Part shown: piece after piece, positions 1 to 8,236 of the stretch | How the letters are laid out: each line of letters begins with the position of its first letter | Numbering within the stretch: the first letter of the stretch is position 1 | Source: Candidatus Anoxychlamydiales bacterium | GTDB taxonomy: Bacteria; Chlamydiota; Chlamydiia; Chlamydiales; SM23-39 | Direction of reading: 5' to 3' | Length of the DNA stretch: 9,853 bases | Assembly: GCA_011064865.1 (NCBI GenBank) | Contig: JAAKFX010000058.1 | Coordinates: forward strand, 1-9,853 | Position numbers and translations under genes: made by a program | The notes under the pieces: generated by a model | Told to the model about the DNA's origin: nothing | Databases searched by the model: none | What the model saw: the letters and a program-made list of their open reading frames with translations, nothing else

Positions 1-1035
1 AGATATAAATTTATCTTTATCTAATTTATAGAGATTAGATAATCGATTAACTACCTTTTTTGAGATGTGATTAGATAGTTTTTTTATGTTTGGATCAATT
101 TGTAGATAGCTTCTTGATACATTTAAAGGAATATCGCTACTATCTATTGCCCCTTTTAAAACTGCTAAAAATTTTGGCAAAATATCTTTTGCACTCTCAG
201 ATACAAAAACTCTATTTGAAAAAAGCTTTACATGAGATTTATTAAGATCAAAATTATTTGTGATCTTTGGAAAATATAAAATGCCTTTTAAATTAAAGGG
301 ATAATCAATATTTAAATGAATCCAAAATATAGGGTCTGCATCAAAAGGATAGAGCTCTTTATAAAATTCAATATATTCTTTATCAGAGCATTCCTGTGGA
401 TTTTTTAGCCAAAGTGGATCTTTGTTATTTATATGTTTATCATTTAAATAAATCGGATAAGAGAAAAAAGGACAGTATTTTAATAAAATTGATTTTATCT
501 TATCTTCATCTAAAAATTCTAAATTATCTTTATCAATAAATAGCTTTACTTCAGTACCAACTTTTAGTTTTTTTCTCTTTTCAATTTTATACTTAGCAGA
601 TCCATCAGATACCCAAAAAACAGATTCTTTACTCTCATCATGTGATTGAGTTGTAATCTCAACTTTTTCACTAACCATAAAAGCAGAATAAAATCCGAGT
701 CCAAAATGACCAATAATTTGATCTTTTTGATCGCCAGATTCATACTTTTTGAAAAATTCTTCAGCTCCTGAAAAAGCTATTTGAGAGATATATTTTTCTA
801 CCTCTTCATAGCTCATTCCAAGACCCGTATCGATAATAGTTAGAGTCTTTTCCTTCTTATCAATTTTAATCTCTATTTTAAGATCGTTTATTGTGCTATC
901 AATAATTTTTAATTTAGAGATAGCATCTGAACTATTAGATACAAGCTCTCTAACAAAAATATCTTTCTCTGAATAAAGCCATTTTTTAATAATAGGCAGA
1001 ATATTTTCACTATTAATTGCTAATTTTTTTTCCAT
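1..1035 (-). CDS. htpG: HtpG, Hsp90-family chaperone (3' part outside window)
   Basis: Cytosolic ATP-dependent chaperone of the Hsp90 family, which acts as a dimer on client proteins. The N-terminal 345 residues are present and in frame to the window edge; the rest of the middle domain and the dimerisation domain lie beyond it. The GHKL ATPase motifs are clear: RELVSNSSDA at about 29-38 (catalytic Glu30 and Mg-binding Asn34 by family knowledge), IDTGLGM at about 68-74, and GHFGLGFYSAFMV at about 109-121 (the ATP lid). A middle-domain stretch at about 250-330 includes FSNRVFVSE and DSSDIPLNVSR-type sequence. The ATG at 1035 starts only a few residues before the conserved NILPIIKKWLYSEKDIF segment, so the N-terminus is short. 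It lies 8 bases after the permease stop, and a weak GAG ribosome site overlaps that TGA, so co-transcription is likely. The family assignment is very secure. Confidence 0.97.
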   Translation of the reverse strand, partial: MEKKLAINSENILPIIKKWLYSEKDIFVRELVSNSSDAISKLKIIDSTINDLKIEIKIDKKEKTLTIIDTGLGMSYEEVEKYISQIAFSGAEEFFKKYESGDQKDQIIGHFGLGFYSAFMVSEKVEITTQSHDESKESVFWVSDGSAKYKIEKRKKLKVGTEVKLFIDKDNLEFLDEDKIKSILLKYCPFFSYPIYLNDKHINNKDPLWLKNPQECSDKEYIEFYKELYPFDADPIFWIHLNIDYPFNLKGILYFPKITNNFDLNKSHVKLFSNRVFVSESAKDILPKFLAVLKGAIDSSDIPLNVSRSYLQIDPNIKKLSNHISKKVVNRLSNLYKLDKDKFIS

Positions 1036-1043
1036 AATTTTAC

Positions 1044-2417
1044 TCAAAATAATTTACCTAAATTTATGATTCCACTTTGTTGCAATATGATTATTAATAT
1101 TGCTATCGGCGCTACATATCTTACTAAGAAAAACCATACATGCATGGATTTTCTAAGAGTAGTCCCTTTCGAAAACTCTTCTGTAGAAAAAGCTTTTTTC
1201 ATTACAAAACTTATAAATAATACTGTAAAAAATGCAGAGATTGGCATCAGCCAATCAGCTGTTAAATCATTCATAGTTTCAAAAAAATCTTTTCCATATA
1301 TGCTTTTCCAGTTTTTGAAAAGCGTACCAGAGCCACTTAAAGCTGTTGGGATTCCAAAAGCAAAAACAGCTAAACCAGAGAGCATAGCAGCTTTTTTTCT
1401 TGTCCAGCCAAAAACTTCAATTAAGTTAGAAACTAAAACTTCTAAAATAGAGATAGTAGAGGTCAGTGTTGCAAAAATAAAAAGTATAAAAAAGATTGTT
1501 GATAAAATCAAAGTTCCAGGAAGTTTTGAAAATAGAACAGGAAGCGTTTGAAAAACTAAACCTGGGCCCGCTTGCGGCTCAAATCCAAATGTAAAAACTA
1601 TTGGAAAAATCATTAATGCAGAAAGCAAAGATACTGAAACCGATACCCCTCCAATAATTAACCCAGTTTTTGGAATATCTTCAGTATGCTTCATATAACT
1701 TCCATATGTCAGAATAATTCCAAGGCCAACACTTAAAGTAAAAAGTGCCATTCCAAGCGCGGCGAGTACTGAGCCCGCATTGAGTTTTGTGAAATCAGGA
1801 TATAATATAAATTTAACAGCCTCTTTAAATCCCGGAAGAGTTGTAGAAAATATAAAAAGTCCTACTAAGATTACCAAAAGAGCTGGAGTTAAAATTTTAG
1901 ACCAATACTCAATTCCTTTTCTTATCCCTCCAAAAACAACACCTACTGTTATAAGTACAAAAAAGAAAAGCCAAAATGTATTTATATCACCAGATACATA
2001 TAGAGTAGAGAACACGTTTTTAATTTCTTCAGGTGTTCTAGAAGCTGTAAAATTGCTCAGTGACATAAGAGCATAGTTTACTGTCCAGCCAGATACAACA
2101 GAATAAAAAGATAGAATGATAAAAGATGTGATCAAATTGAACCAACCAAGAAGTTTCCAGTGAGTAGACCCATGTGATAGATCATTATAAGCTCCAATAG
2201 CTCCTTTTTGAGCTGTTCGACCAATAATGAGCTCAGCGATAAAGACAGGGATTCCTATAATCAATGTAAAAAATAAATATAATAAGACAAATGCTCCACC
2301 GCCATTTTGTCCTGCTATATATGGAAAGCGCCATAGACTACCAAGTCCGATTGCAGAACCTGCTGTAGCCATAATAAATCCAAGTTTGGATCCCCAATGT
2401 TCTCTTTGTTGTTTCAT
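1044..2417 (-). CDS. Sodium-dependent amino-acid symporter, NSS (SNF/LeuT) family
   Basis: Inner-membrane secondary transporter that couples Na+ entry to amino-acid uptake (LeuT/TnaT-like fold). The protein is 457 residues, a normal length for bacterial members, with about 11-12 hydrophobic segments. The family signature lies in the first membrane segment: GSAIGLGSLWRFPYIAGQNG at about 20-39, which forms the Na+ and substrate site in LeuT. The start is set at the ATG of MKQQREHWGSKLGF, the usual N-terminus for bacterial NSS proteins, preceded by AAGG about 5 bases upstream. An in-frame ATG at 2498 would add 27 Cys- and aromatic-rich residues unlike the family and is rejected. The substrate cannot be read from sequence; tyrosine, tryptophan, leucine or alanine are all known in the family. 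It is the first gene of a two-gene unit with htpG and is divergent from nadE. Confidence 0.93.
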   Translation of the reverse strand: MKQQREHWGSKLGFIMATAGSAIGLGSLWRFPYIAGQNGGGAFVLLYLFFTLIIGIPVFIAELIIGRTAQKGAIGAYNDLSHGSTHWKLLGWFNLITSFIILSFYSVVSGWTVNYALMSLSNFTASRTPEEIKNVFSTLYVSGDINTFWLFFFVLITVGVVFGGIRKGIEYWSKILTPALLVILVGLFIFSTTLPGFKEAVKFILYPDFTKLNAGSVLAALGMALFTLSVGLGIILTYGSYMKHTEDIPKTGLIIGGVSVSVSLLSALMIFPIVFTFGFEPQAGPGLVFQTLPVLFSKLPGTLILSTIFFILFIFATLTSTISILEVLVSNLIEVFGWTRKKAAMLSGLAVFAFGIPTALSGSGTLFKNWKSIYGKDFFETMNDLTADWLMPISAFFTVLFISFVMKKAFSTEEFSKGTTLRKSMHVWFFLVRYVAPIAILIIILQQSGIINLGKLF

Positions 2418-2432
2418 ATAACCTTGTAAATG

Positions 2433-2466
2433 TTGTAGATATAATAAAATTCTATAACATCTACAA
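2433..2466. promoter_or_regulatory. Operator-like inverted repeat upstream of the NSS permease
   Basis: TTGTAGAT at 2433-2440 is the exact reverse complement of ATCTACAA at 2459-2466, with an 18-base AT-rich spacer. It lies 16-49 bases before the permease ATG on the minus strand, where promoter and operator elements are expected. A TATTAT (minus strand, 2441-2446) inside the spacer could be a -10 box, but I find no good -35 to pair with it. It could be an operator or a leader hairpin. With 8-bp arms in AT-rich DNA, chance is not excluded. Confidence 0.3.
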
Positions 2467-2603
2467 TAGCAAATATGAGTAATTAGATTCAAAAACATTT
2501 AACTTTTTTTTCATTTTAAATAGATGAAATAATTTTTTCTAAAAAATGATGTTGTGTTTTACCCCTTTTTTGTAAGTTAAATAATATAAAAGATTTACAA
2601 TAT

Positions 2604-2650
2604 TTCTTCCTTGAAAATTAGAAGTCGGACTTCTAATTTTCAAGGAAGAA
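2604..2650. repeat. Perfect 23-bp palindrome with AGTCGGACT core
   Basis: Bases 2604-2626 pair perfectly with 2628-2650 around one central G at 2627. The centre reads GAAGTCGGACTTC, and the arms extend outward through TTCTTCCTTGAAAATTA without a mismatch. A perfect 47-base palindrome is far beyond chance. It lies between divergent genes, so it does not terminate either of them, and no T-run follows it on the plus strand. The nine-base core recurs in a second palindrome at 9229-9251 inside dprA. That suggests a dispersed palindromic element rather than a simple terminator or operator. It lies just before the candidate nadE promoter. Confidence 0.9.
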
Positions 2651-2661
2651 CTGATAAAATT

Positions 2662-2679
2662 TATAATAAATTCTTGTCA
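2662..2679 (+). promoter_or_regulatory. Candidate promoter elements for nadE and the arc genes
   Basis: A perfect TATAAT at 2662-2667 is about 57 bases before the nadE ATG, but the matching -35 position falls in the right arm of the palindrome and is weak (TTCAAG at 2639). Alternatively, TTGTCA at 2674-2679 is a good -35 match, but its downstream -10 (CTTAAT at 2695-2700, 15-base spacer) is poor. One of the two probably drives nadE. In DNA this AT-rich such matches arise easily, so confidence is low. Confidence 0.3.
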
Positions 2680-2723
2680 AATCAAAAATAAAAACTTAAT
2701 CTTAAAAAAAAGGATATATAAAA

Positions 2724-4361
2724 ATGCTTATCTATATTGCTCAATTAAATCCAAAAGTCGGGGCTCTCTCTCATAATACAGAAAAAATTATTCATGCACT
2801 GAATCGAGCAAGACTCGAAAAAGCTGAGATTGTGATTTTTCCTGAAAGCGCGATTTCGGGATATCCTCCAGAAGATCTTTTGCTTTATAATAATTTTATT
2901 GATCAAATGGAAAAAGAGTTAGAAAAAATAATAGAGGCTTCTCAAAATTTATTTGTAGTGGTTGGTACAATTAGAAGAAATACTGAAATAAGAGGTAAAC
3001 CTTTATTTAATAGCGCTGCTGTAATTTATGATAAAAAACTTTTAGGTTATAAAGATAAAACATTGCTTCCAACTTATGATGTTTTTGTTGAAAAAAGATA
3101 TTTCGAGTCATCCCATATACAAAAAGTTTTTGAATATAAAGGTAAAAAAATAGCTATAGCTATTTGTGAAGATGTTTGGGCAAATAGTGATGATGAGCTA
3201 AAAAAATATAAACAAGATCCTGTTGAAGATATAAAAAAATTAAATCCTGATCTTTTAATTAATATATCAGCATCTCCATACTACTATCAAAAAAAAGATC
3301 TTAGAATAAAAGTTTTATCGAAAGTTGCAAAGACATTGAGATGTCCTCATATAATGTGCAATCAAGTAGGGGCAAATGATCAATTAGTTTTCGATGGTCA
3401 TAGTATGTGCTTTGATAAAGAGGGTGTTTTAATAGCTGAGGCAAAAGGATTTGTTGAAGATCATTTTTTAATAGATATCGAAAAACCAAATCCTCAATCA
3501 ATTTTTAAAACAGATCCTCTCTCAGAGCTCTATAGCGCTTTAGTATTAGGTGTGAAAGATTATTTTCGTAAATTAAATCTTTCAAAAGCATGTATCGGTC
3601 TGTCCGGTGGAATAGATTCTGCTTTAGTTTTATGTATTGCTGCAGATGCTTTGGGGCCACATAATGTTTTTGCTTTGAATATGCCTTCTAGATATTCATC
3701 ACTCTCATCTTTTGAAGATTCAAATAAAATAGCTGCAAATTTAAGAGTGGAAATGTTAGATATTCCAATCGATCATATGTATCAACAGTATTTAGATCTA
3801 TTAAGTCCGCTTTTTGCTGGTAAATCTTTTGATACAACAGAAGAAAATTTGCAAGCTAGAATTCGAGGAATGATACTTATGGCTATATCGAATAAGTTAG
3901 ATTATATTGTTTTATCAACAGGAAATAAATCAGAGATGGCTATGGGTTATGTAACTTTATATGGAGATATGTGTGGAGGTCTTGGTGTTTTAACTGATGT
4001 ATCTAAAACTTTGGTTTATGCTTTAGCTAAATGGATAAATAGAAAAAAAGAGATTATTCCTCAATCTATTATTAAAAAAGCGCCATCAGCAGAGCTCAAA
4101 GCGGATCAAAAAGATCAAGATGTACTTCCAGAATATTCAATTGTCGATAAAGTATTAGAAGGTTATGTCGAAGATCATCTATCTATTGAAGAGATTGTAA
4201 AAAAATATAACTTAGATATTACTTTAGTTACCGAATTAGTCGAGAGAATTCATAGAGCTGAATATAAAAGAAGACAAGGCCCTCCTGGAATTAGAGTGAG
4301 CAAAAAAGCCTTTACTAAAGGTCGATATTTCCCAATCGTTCAAGGTTGGATTTCTGAATAA
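2724..4361 (+). CDS. nadE: Glutamine-dependent NAD+ synthetase
   Basis: Catalyses the last step of NAD+ synthesis: deamido-NAD+ plus ATP plus glutamine gives NAD+, AMP, pyrophosphate and glutamate. It is cytosolic and 545 residues long, typical of the two-domain glutamine-using form. Residues 1 to about 255 are the nitrilase-like glutaminase. Its triad is readable as Glu41 (FPESAISGYPPEDLLL), Lys112 (KTLLPTYDVF) and Cys148 (AICEDVW). Residues about 265-545 are the synthetase. They contain the PP-loop SGGIDS at 294-299, the STGNKSE motif at 398-404, and the C-terminal RRQGPPGIRVSKKAF stretch. The ATG follows AAAGGA about 9 bases upstream. It is 73 bases ahead of the arc permease on the same strand with no hairpin terminator between, so read-through into the ADI genes is possible. 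No key residue is missing. Confidence 0.97.
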   Translation: MLIYIAQLNPKVGALSHNTEKIIHALNRARLEKAEIVIFPESAISGYPPEDLLLYNNFIDQMEKELEKIIEASQNLFVVVGTIRRNTEIRGKPLFNSAAVIYDKKLLGYKDKTLLPTYDVFVEKRYFESSHIQKVFEYKGKKIAIAICEDVWANSDDELKKYKQDPVEDIKKLNPDLLINISASPYYYQKKDLRIKVLSKVAKTLRCPHIMCNQVGANDQLVFDGHSMCFDKEGVLIAEAKGFVEDHFLIDIEKPNPQSIFKTDPLSELYSALVLGVKDYFRKLNLSKACIGLSGGIDSALVLCIAADALGPHNVFALNMPSRYSSLSSFEDSNKIAANLRVEMLDIPIDHMYQQYLDLLSPLFAGKSFDTTEENLQARIRGMILMAISNKLDYIVLSTGNKSEMAMGYVTLYGDMCGGLGVLTDVSKTLVYALAKWINRKKEIIPQSIIKKAPSAELKADQKDQDVLPEYSIVDKVLEGYVEDHLSIEEIVKKYNLDITLVTELVERIHRAEYKRRQGPPGIRVSKKAFTKGRYFPIVQGWISE

Positions 4362-4423
4362 TAAATTATATATTTAATTTTATATTTGTATAAATTATCT
4401 TTTATATTAAAGCTAATAAAATT

Positions 4424-4437
4424 AGGAGAGTTTTGTG
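4424..4437 (+). promoter_or_regulatory. Strong ribosome binding site fixing a GTG start
   Basis: AGGAGAG at 4424-4430 is followed by TTTT and the GTG at 4435-4437. Its strength and spacing select this GTG as the permease start. No in-frame ATG comes before the first membrane segment. The preceding 73-base gap (4362-4434) is almost pure A+T; I see no terminator in it, and only weak -10-like strings such as TATAAA at 4389-4394. Confidence 0.75.
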
Positions 4438-5970
4438 TCAAAAGATGGATTAAAAAAAGAGATAGGTTTTTTTACATTATTGTCACTCGGTGTCGGTGGA
4501 ATTTTAGGTTCTGGAATTTTTGGAATGCCAGCTGTTATGGCTCAAGTTGCAGGTCCTGCACTTATCTTAGCGATTATTATAACGGGAATAATTACGTTTT
4601 TTTTAGGGATTGCATACGCCGAGCTCGGTTCTGCTTTTCCTATATCGGGTGGTCCATATTCTTTACCGAAATTAGCACTTGGTAATCTCGGTGGTTTTTT
4701 AATGGGATGGGGATATTTTTTATACCTGTTTATTGGAACCGCTGCCATTATCGATATTTTTGTTATCTATCTCGGATTTTATGTTCCTAATTTAGCGTAT
4801 GGTGGAACTTTAACTCCACTCGGTATTACAATTGCTGTTCTAGCTATTTGGGTATTTACCTTAATCAATGTTTTTGGAGTTAAATGGGGTGGTTTATATA
4901 GCGTTATTACAACTATTGGTAAACTTATTCCTCTAGCCATATTTTTCTTAGTAGGATTATCTTATATTAAGGGTCATAATTTTTTACCATTTCTTCCTTT
5001 TGGATTTAAAGGTGTTACTTTAGGTGTAACTCTATGTTTTTGGTTATTTACTGGTTTTGAAGCTATTGTAATGCCAACAGAAGAGGTGAAAAATCCAGCG
5101 AAGAATATTCCTTGGGCAATGATATTAACTATTATTATTGTTTTAATAGTTTATACTTTGATTGCTTTTGTCTTTATCGGAATGCTCGATTGGGATGGTC
5201 TCGGTATTAAAGTTGGAGATTGGAAAAGGGTAGGCGAACTAACCTCTCCTCTTAGTGATGTGGCGATTGGAGTTGGTCTTCCTTGGCTCGCTGCCATTTC
5301 TACAATCGGAGCAATAATAGCAACGGGTGGTGCTGGCGGTAGTTGGGTTCTTATTCAAGCAAGGCTTCCTTTTGCTATGGCAAGAGACAAACTTTTTTGG
5401 AAACCCATGGCAAATGTGAACAAAAAATACGGTACTCCAATAGCGTCATTGGTTTTTACATCGGTATTAACAAGCATTATTATCATTGCTATTCCAAATT
5501 TTGCATCTGTTGCTTTAATTGCATCTGTAACTGGAGTTGTTCCATATGCGGCGGCTGTTTTAGCTGTAAAAATTTTAAGAAAGACAAAACCTAAAGTTCA
5601 TAGACCATTTAAATTACCTTTAGTAACATTAACTACAATTATCGGATTTATTTTAGCTACTTTTGTTATTTATTGGGCATCTTGGCCATGGTCTGTGGTT
5701 GGAGCTCTTTTAATGTTAAGTGGATATATCGCATTTTTCTTTGTAAAGAAAAAATGGGAGTTTAAAAGAAACCTTTGGGTTATCGCATATTTAGTTGGTA
5801 TTATGATTATAGCCTATCTTGGCGATCCAGCTTTTATGTTTAATAATTTTCTTCCAATTCAGCCACTTGGATATTTGCTTTTGCCCCATGATTTAATTGT
5901 ACTCGCAATATTTTCAATAATTATTTATATATGGGCTTATAAAGTGAATAGTAAATTTAAGGAGAAATAA
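4435..5970 (+). CDS. arcD: APC-family amino-acid permease, probable arginine/ornithine exchanger of the ADI pathway
   Basis: Inner-membrane permease of the amino acid-polyamine-cation (APC) superfamily, 511 residues with about 12 hydrophobic segments. The first segment has the glycine-rich APC substrate motif GVGGILGSGIFGMPAV at about 19-34. ELGSAFPISGGPY at about 63-75 is the conserved stretch after the second segment, and GFEAIVMPTEEVKNPAKNIP marks the sixth segment and following loop. The family includes arginine/agmatine (AdiC) and arginine/ornithine exchangers. Its place at the head of arcA and arcC, overlapping arcA by one base, points to arginine import in exchange for ornithine. This is inferred from context: substrate is not readable, and it is unlike the separate ArcD family of Pseudomonas. 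The arcD symbol is therefore functional rather than by homology. Confidence 0.8.
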   Translation: MSKDGLKKEIGFFTLLSLGVGGILGSGIFGMPAVMAQVAGPALILAIIITGIITFFLGIAYAELGSAFPISGGPYSLPKLALGNLGGFLMGWGYFLYLFIGTAAIIDIFVIYLGFYVPNLAYGGTLTPLGITIAVLAIWVFTLINVFGVKWGGLYSVITTIGKLIPLAIFFLVGLSYIKGHNFLPFLPFGFKGVTLGVTLCFWLFTGFEAIVMPTEEVKNPAKNIPWAMILTIIIVLIVYTLIAFVFIGMLDWDGLGIKVGDWKRVGELTSPLSDVAIGVGLPWLAAISTIGAIIATGGAGGSWVLIQARLPFAMARDKLFWKPMANVNKKYGTPIASLVFTSVLTSIIIIAIPNFASVALIASVTGVVPYAAAVLAVKILRKTKPKVHRPFKLPLVTLTTIIGFILATFVIYWASWPWSVVGALLMLSGYIAFFFVKKKWEFKRNLWVIAYLVGIMIIAYLGDPAFMFNNFLPIQPLGYLLLPHDLIVLAIFSIIIYIWAYKVNSKFKEK

Positions 5971-7274
5971 TGGACGGTAAAATTAGAGCTGAGTGGAACT
6001 CTTTAAAAAAAGTTGTTATTCATAGACCTGGAATGGAGATGTTTTTTGGTCTTATGGAACCATATAGCTCTTTATACGAAAGAGCTTTTTCAAGATCCGG
6101 TGCTAGAAGAGAGCATGAGATGTTAGAAACTATTTTGAAAGAGGAATTCGGTGTACAGGTAATAAGATTAAAACAAGCAACCCTTCAAGCTGCATCTACT
6201 ATTCCAATAGTAAAAAGAGAGCTAATAAATTTAGCAAGAGAGACCATGGAATATACAGGAGATGCTAATGCTATTGCGAGAGCTAAAGAAGAGTTTGAAG
6301 AAAATATAAAATATCTAGATATTGCTCATTTTTTTAATATCTTAATTATCAATCCATCTTTAAATTTTGTCGTTCAAAAAGGCTCGAGAAATGTTCAGCT
6401 TAATATCACAAAAAGACAGCCGCTTGCAAATCTATATTTTATGAGAGATCAACAATTTGTAACAGATAGTGGTATCGTGCTTTGCAGGCTAGCAAAACCT
6501 GCAAGAAGAAGAGAGACAATAGTTACAAAATTTTTCTGGGAAAATGTTTTGGGATTATCTCTTTTGCATGAAATTGAAGAGCCAGGAACAATTGAAGGTG
6601 GTGAATTTATCCCAATGGGAAAATTTGCTTTAGTTGGTCAAGGTGATAGAACAAATAGAGATGCAATAGAGCAGCTACTTTCTTTAGATTTTGAATTTGA
6701 AGAGTTAGCAGTAGTACATCAACCTCTGCATCCACTTGTTTCTTCAGACAAACCAGATCCTATGATCAATATGCATTTGGATACCTATTTTAATGTTGCC
6801 TCTTCAAAAGTAGTAGTGGGTTGTGAGATGCTAATTAAAGAAGCCAAAGTTGAAATTTTTCATAACGAAGGGATGGGAACATTTACGAAAGATCCAAAAG
6901 AGACAAATTTATATGATTATATAAAATCAAAAGGCTTTGAGGTTATCAATATTACAACTTTAGAACAGATGAGCTACGCTTCTAATTTTTTATGTATCAA
7001 AGATGGTAATATCCTAGCTGTTGAATCAGAAAGAAACGTAAAAAAAGTAATTGATACTGTAAAAAGAATTACGAAAGATGATCCCAATCGTTATGGCAAA
7101 CTTCTAGATCATATTCAAGCTGATTATGAACATTTAAGAGGTGATGGTGAGTTTTTTCCTCATAAAAAAGCTGTGTATCATATGGAACTTGATGTTTATC
7201 CAATAAATATTCCAAATTTAACAGGTGGTTATGGCGCTGCTCACTGTATGACTTGCGCATTAGAGAGAGGCTAA
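5970..7274 (+). CDS. arcA: Arginine deiminase
   Basis: Hydrolyses L-arginine to L-citrulline and ammonia, the first step of the ADI pathway, in the cytosol. The protein is 434 residues, slightly longer than the usual 400-420. Guanidino-group-modifying enzyme motifs appear in order: NLYFMRD ending at Asp160, TIEGGE with Glu209, NMHLDTYF with His269 and Asp271, and HCMTC near the C-terminus, where Cys426 should be the nucleophile. The full Cys/His/Glu/Asp set of a working deiminase is therefore present. The Asp usual in the EGGD motif is Glu212 here. The ATG at 5970 overlaps the permease TAA by one base (TAATG) after an AAGGAGA site at 5959-5965, so it is translationally coupled. arcC begins one base after the arcA stop. 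Confidence 0.96.
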   Translation: MDGKIRAEWNSLKKVVIHRPGMEMFFGLMEPYSSLYERAFSRSGARREHEMLETILKEEFGVQVIRLKQATLQAASTIPIVKRELINLARETMEYTGDANAIARAKEEFEENIKYLDIAHFFNILIINPSLNFVVQKGSRNVQLNITKRQPLANLYFMRDQQFVTDSGIVLCRLAKPARRRETIVTKFFWENVLGLSLLHEIEEPGTIEGGEFIPMGKFALVGQGDRTNRDAIEQLLSLDFEFEELAVVHQPLHPLVSSDKPDPMINMHLDTYFNVASSKVVVGCEMLIKEAKVEIFHNEGMGTFTKDPKETNLYDYIKSKGFEVINITTLEQMSYASNFLCIKDGNILAVESERNVKKVIDTVKRITKDDPNRYGKLLDHIQADYEHLRGDGEFFPHKKAVYHMELDVYPINIPNLTGGYGAAHCMTCALERG

Positions 7275-7275
7275 A

Positions 7276-8217
7276 ATGAAAGAAAAAGTTTTGATAGCCT
7301 TAGGTGGAAATGCCCTTTTGCAAGCAGGAGAAAAAGGCACTGCTGAAGATCAATTAAAACATGTTTCTAAGACAGCCAAACACTTTTTAGGTATTATAAA
7401 AGAGGGTTATTTAATTTCAGTAACTCATGGAAATGGACCTCAAGTTGGTGCAATACTATTACAAAATGAACAATCTAAAAAAACAATTCCTGCAATGCCG
7501 TTAGATATTTGTGGAGCCCAGACTCAAGGCTTTATTGGATATATGATTCAAAGGCTTACCTTTAATGAAATCACAAAACAATCAGACGATATTAAAGTTG
7601 CAACAGTTTTGACTCAGGTTTTAGTAGACAGTGATGATATTGCTTTTAACAATCCATCTAAACCTGTAGGGCCATATTACACTAAAGAAGAAGCTGAAAA
7701 TTTTAAAGCAGAAAAAAAATGGATTATGATTGAACAGATCGGTAAAGGTTATAGAAGATGTGTTCCTTCTCCAGAGCCAAAAGAGATAATAGAAGCTTTT
7801 AGCATCCAAACTCTTTTTGATAAAAAAGTAATAGTCATCTCTTGTGGAGGCGGTGGTATTCCTGTTATCAAAAATAGTGACGGTTCTCTTACAGGAGTAG
7901 AAGCTGTTATCGATAAAGATAAGACTGCAGCACTTTTAGCTAAAACTATAAAAGCCGATGTTTTAATGATTTTAACAGATGTTGAAAAAGCCTATATAAA
8001 TTTTCATCAAGAAAATCAAAAAGCGTTAGACAACATCAAAGTATCAGAGGCTAGAAAATATTTAGAAGAAGGCCAGTTCGGCAAAGGATCCATGGGACCT
8101 AAAATAGAAGCTGCTTGTAGATTCGTTGAAATGGGTGGTAAAAAATCAATCATCACTTCTTTAGAAAAAGCTCTTTTAGCTCTAAACGGTAAAAGTGGAA
8201 CTATTATTACTAAATAG
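7276..8217 (+). CDS. arcC: Carbamate kinase
   Basis: Transfers phosphate from carbamoyl phosphate to ADP, giving ATP plus carbamate, which decays to ammonia and CO2. This is the energy-yielding step of the ADI pathway. The 313-residue length is standard for this amino-acid-kinase family enzyme. Readable motifs are ALGGNALL at 8-15, VTHGNGPQVG at 49-58, DICGAQTQGFIGY at 77-89, SKPVGPYY at 128-135, CGGGGIPV at 190-197, AVIDKDKTAALLA at 210-222 (Lys214 and Lys216 near the nucleotide), LTDVEKAYINF at 233-243 and FGKGSMGPKIEAA at 268-280. The ATG follows GAGAGAGG at 7263-7270, which lies inside the end of arcA, so the two are coupled. It is the last gene of the operon. The next gene is convergent, with only 19 bases between stop codons. 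Confidence 0.97.
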   Translation: MKEKVLIALGGNALLQAGEKGTAEDQLKHVSKTAKHFLGIIKEGYLISVTHGNGPQVGAILLQNEQSKKTIPAMPLDICGAQTQGFIGYMIQRLTFNEITKQSDDIKVATVLTQVLVDSDDIAFNNPSKPVGPYYTKEEAENFKAEKKWIMIEQIGKGYRRCVPSPEPKEIIEAFSIQTLFDKKVIVISCGGGGIPVIKNSDGSLTGVEAVIDKDKTAALLAKTIKADVLMILTDVEKAYINFHQENQKALDNIKVSEARKYLEEGQFGKGSMGPKIEAACRFVEMGGKKSIITSLEKALLALNGKSGTIITK

Positions 8218-8230
8218 TATTTTTTGTTTT
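8200..8230 (+). terminator. Possible weak intrinsic terminator after arcC
   Basis: ACTATT at 8200-8205 pairs with AATAGT at 8213-8218 (6 bp, 7-base loop), and a T-rich run ATTTTTTGTTTT follows to 8230. The hairpin overlaps the arcC stop codon. The stem is almost all A-T, so it is weak. Some terminator is expected here because arcC and the OTC fusion converge, but the call is tentative. Confidence 0.35.
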
Positions 8231-8236
8231 ATCTAA

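Noticed and set aside
1066..2421. Plus-strand open frames opposite the NSS permease
   Set aside because: They are antisense to a well-conserved membrane protein and show no recognisable protein features.
2418..2498. 27-residue N-terminal extension of the NSS permease from the ATG at 2498
   Set aside because: The extra residues are unlike the family, and MKQQREHWGSKLGF is the normal start with its own weak ribosome site.
2604..2650. The large palindrome as a Rho-independent terminator
   Set aside because: It lies between two divergent genes, has no T-run following on the plus strand, and its centre leaves almost no loop.
2418..2723. A small gene, RNA gene or riboswitch in the divergent intergenic region
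   Set aside because: I found no short frame with a ribosome site and recognisable content, and no tRNA-like or known riboswitch pattern; only the repeats and weak promoter strings.
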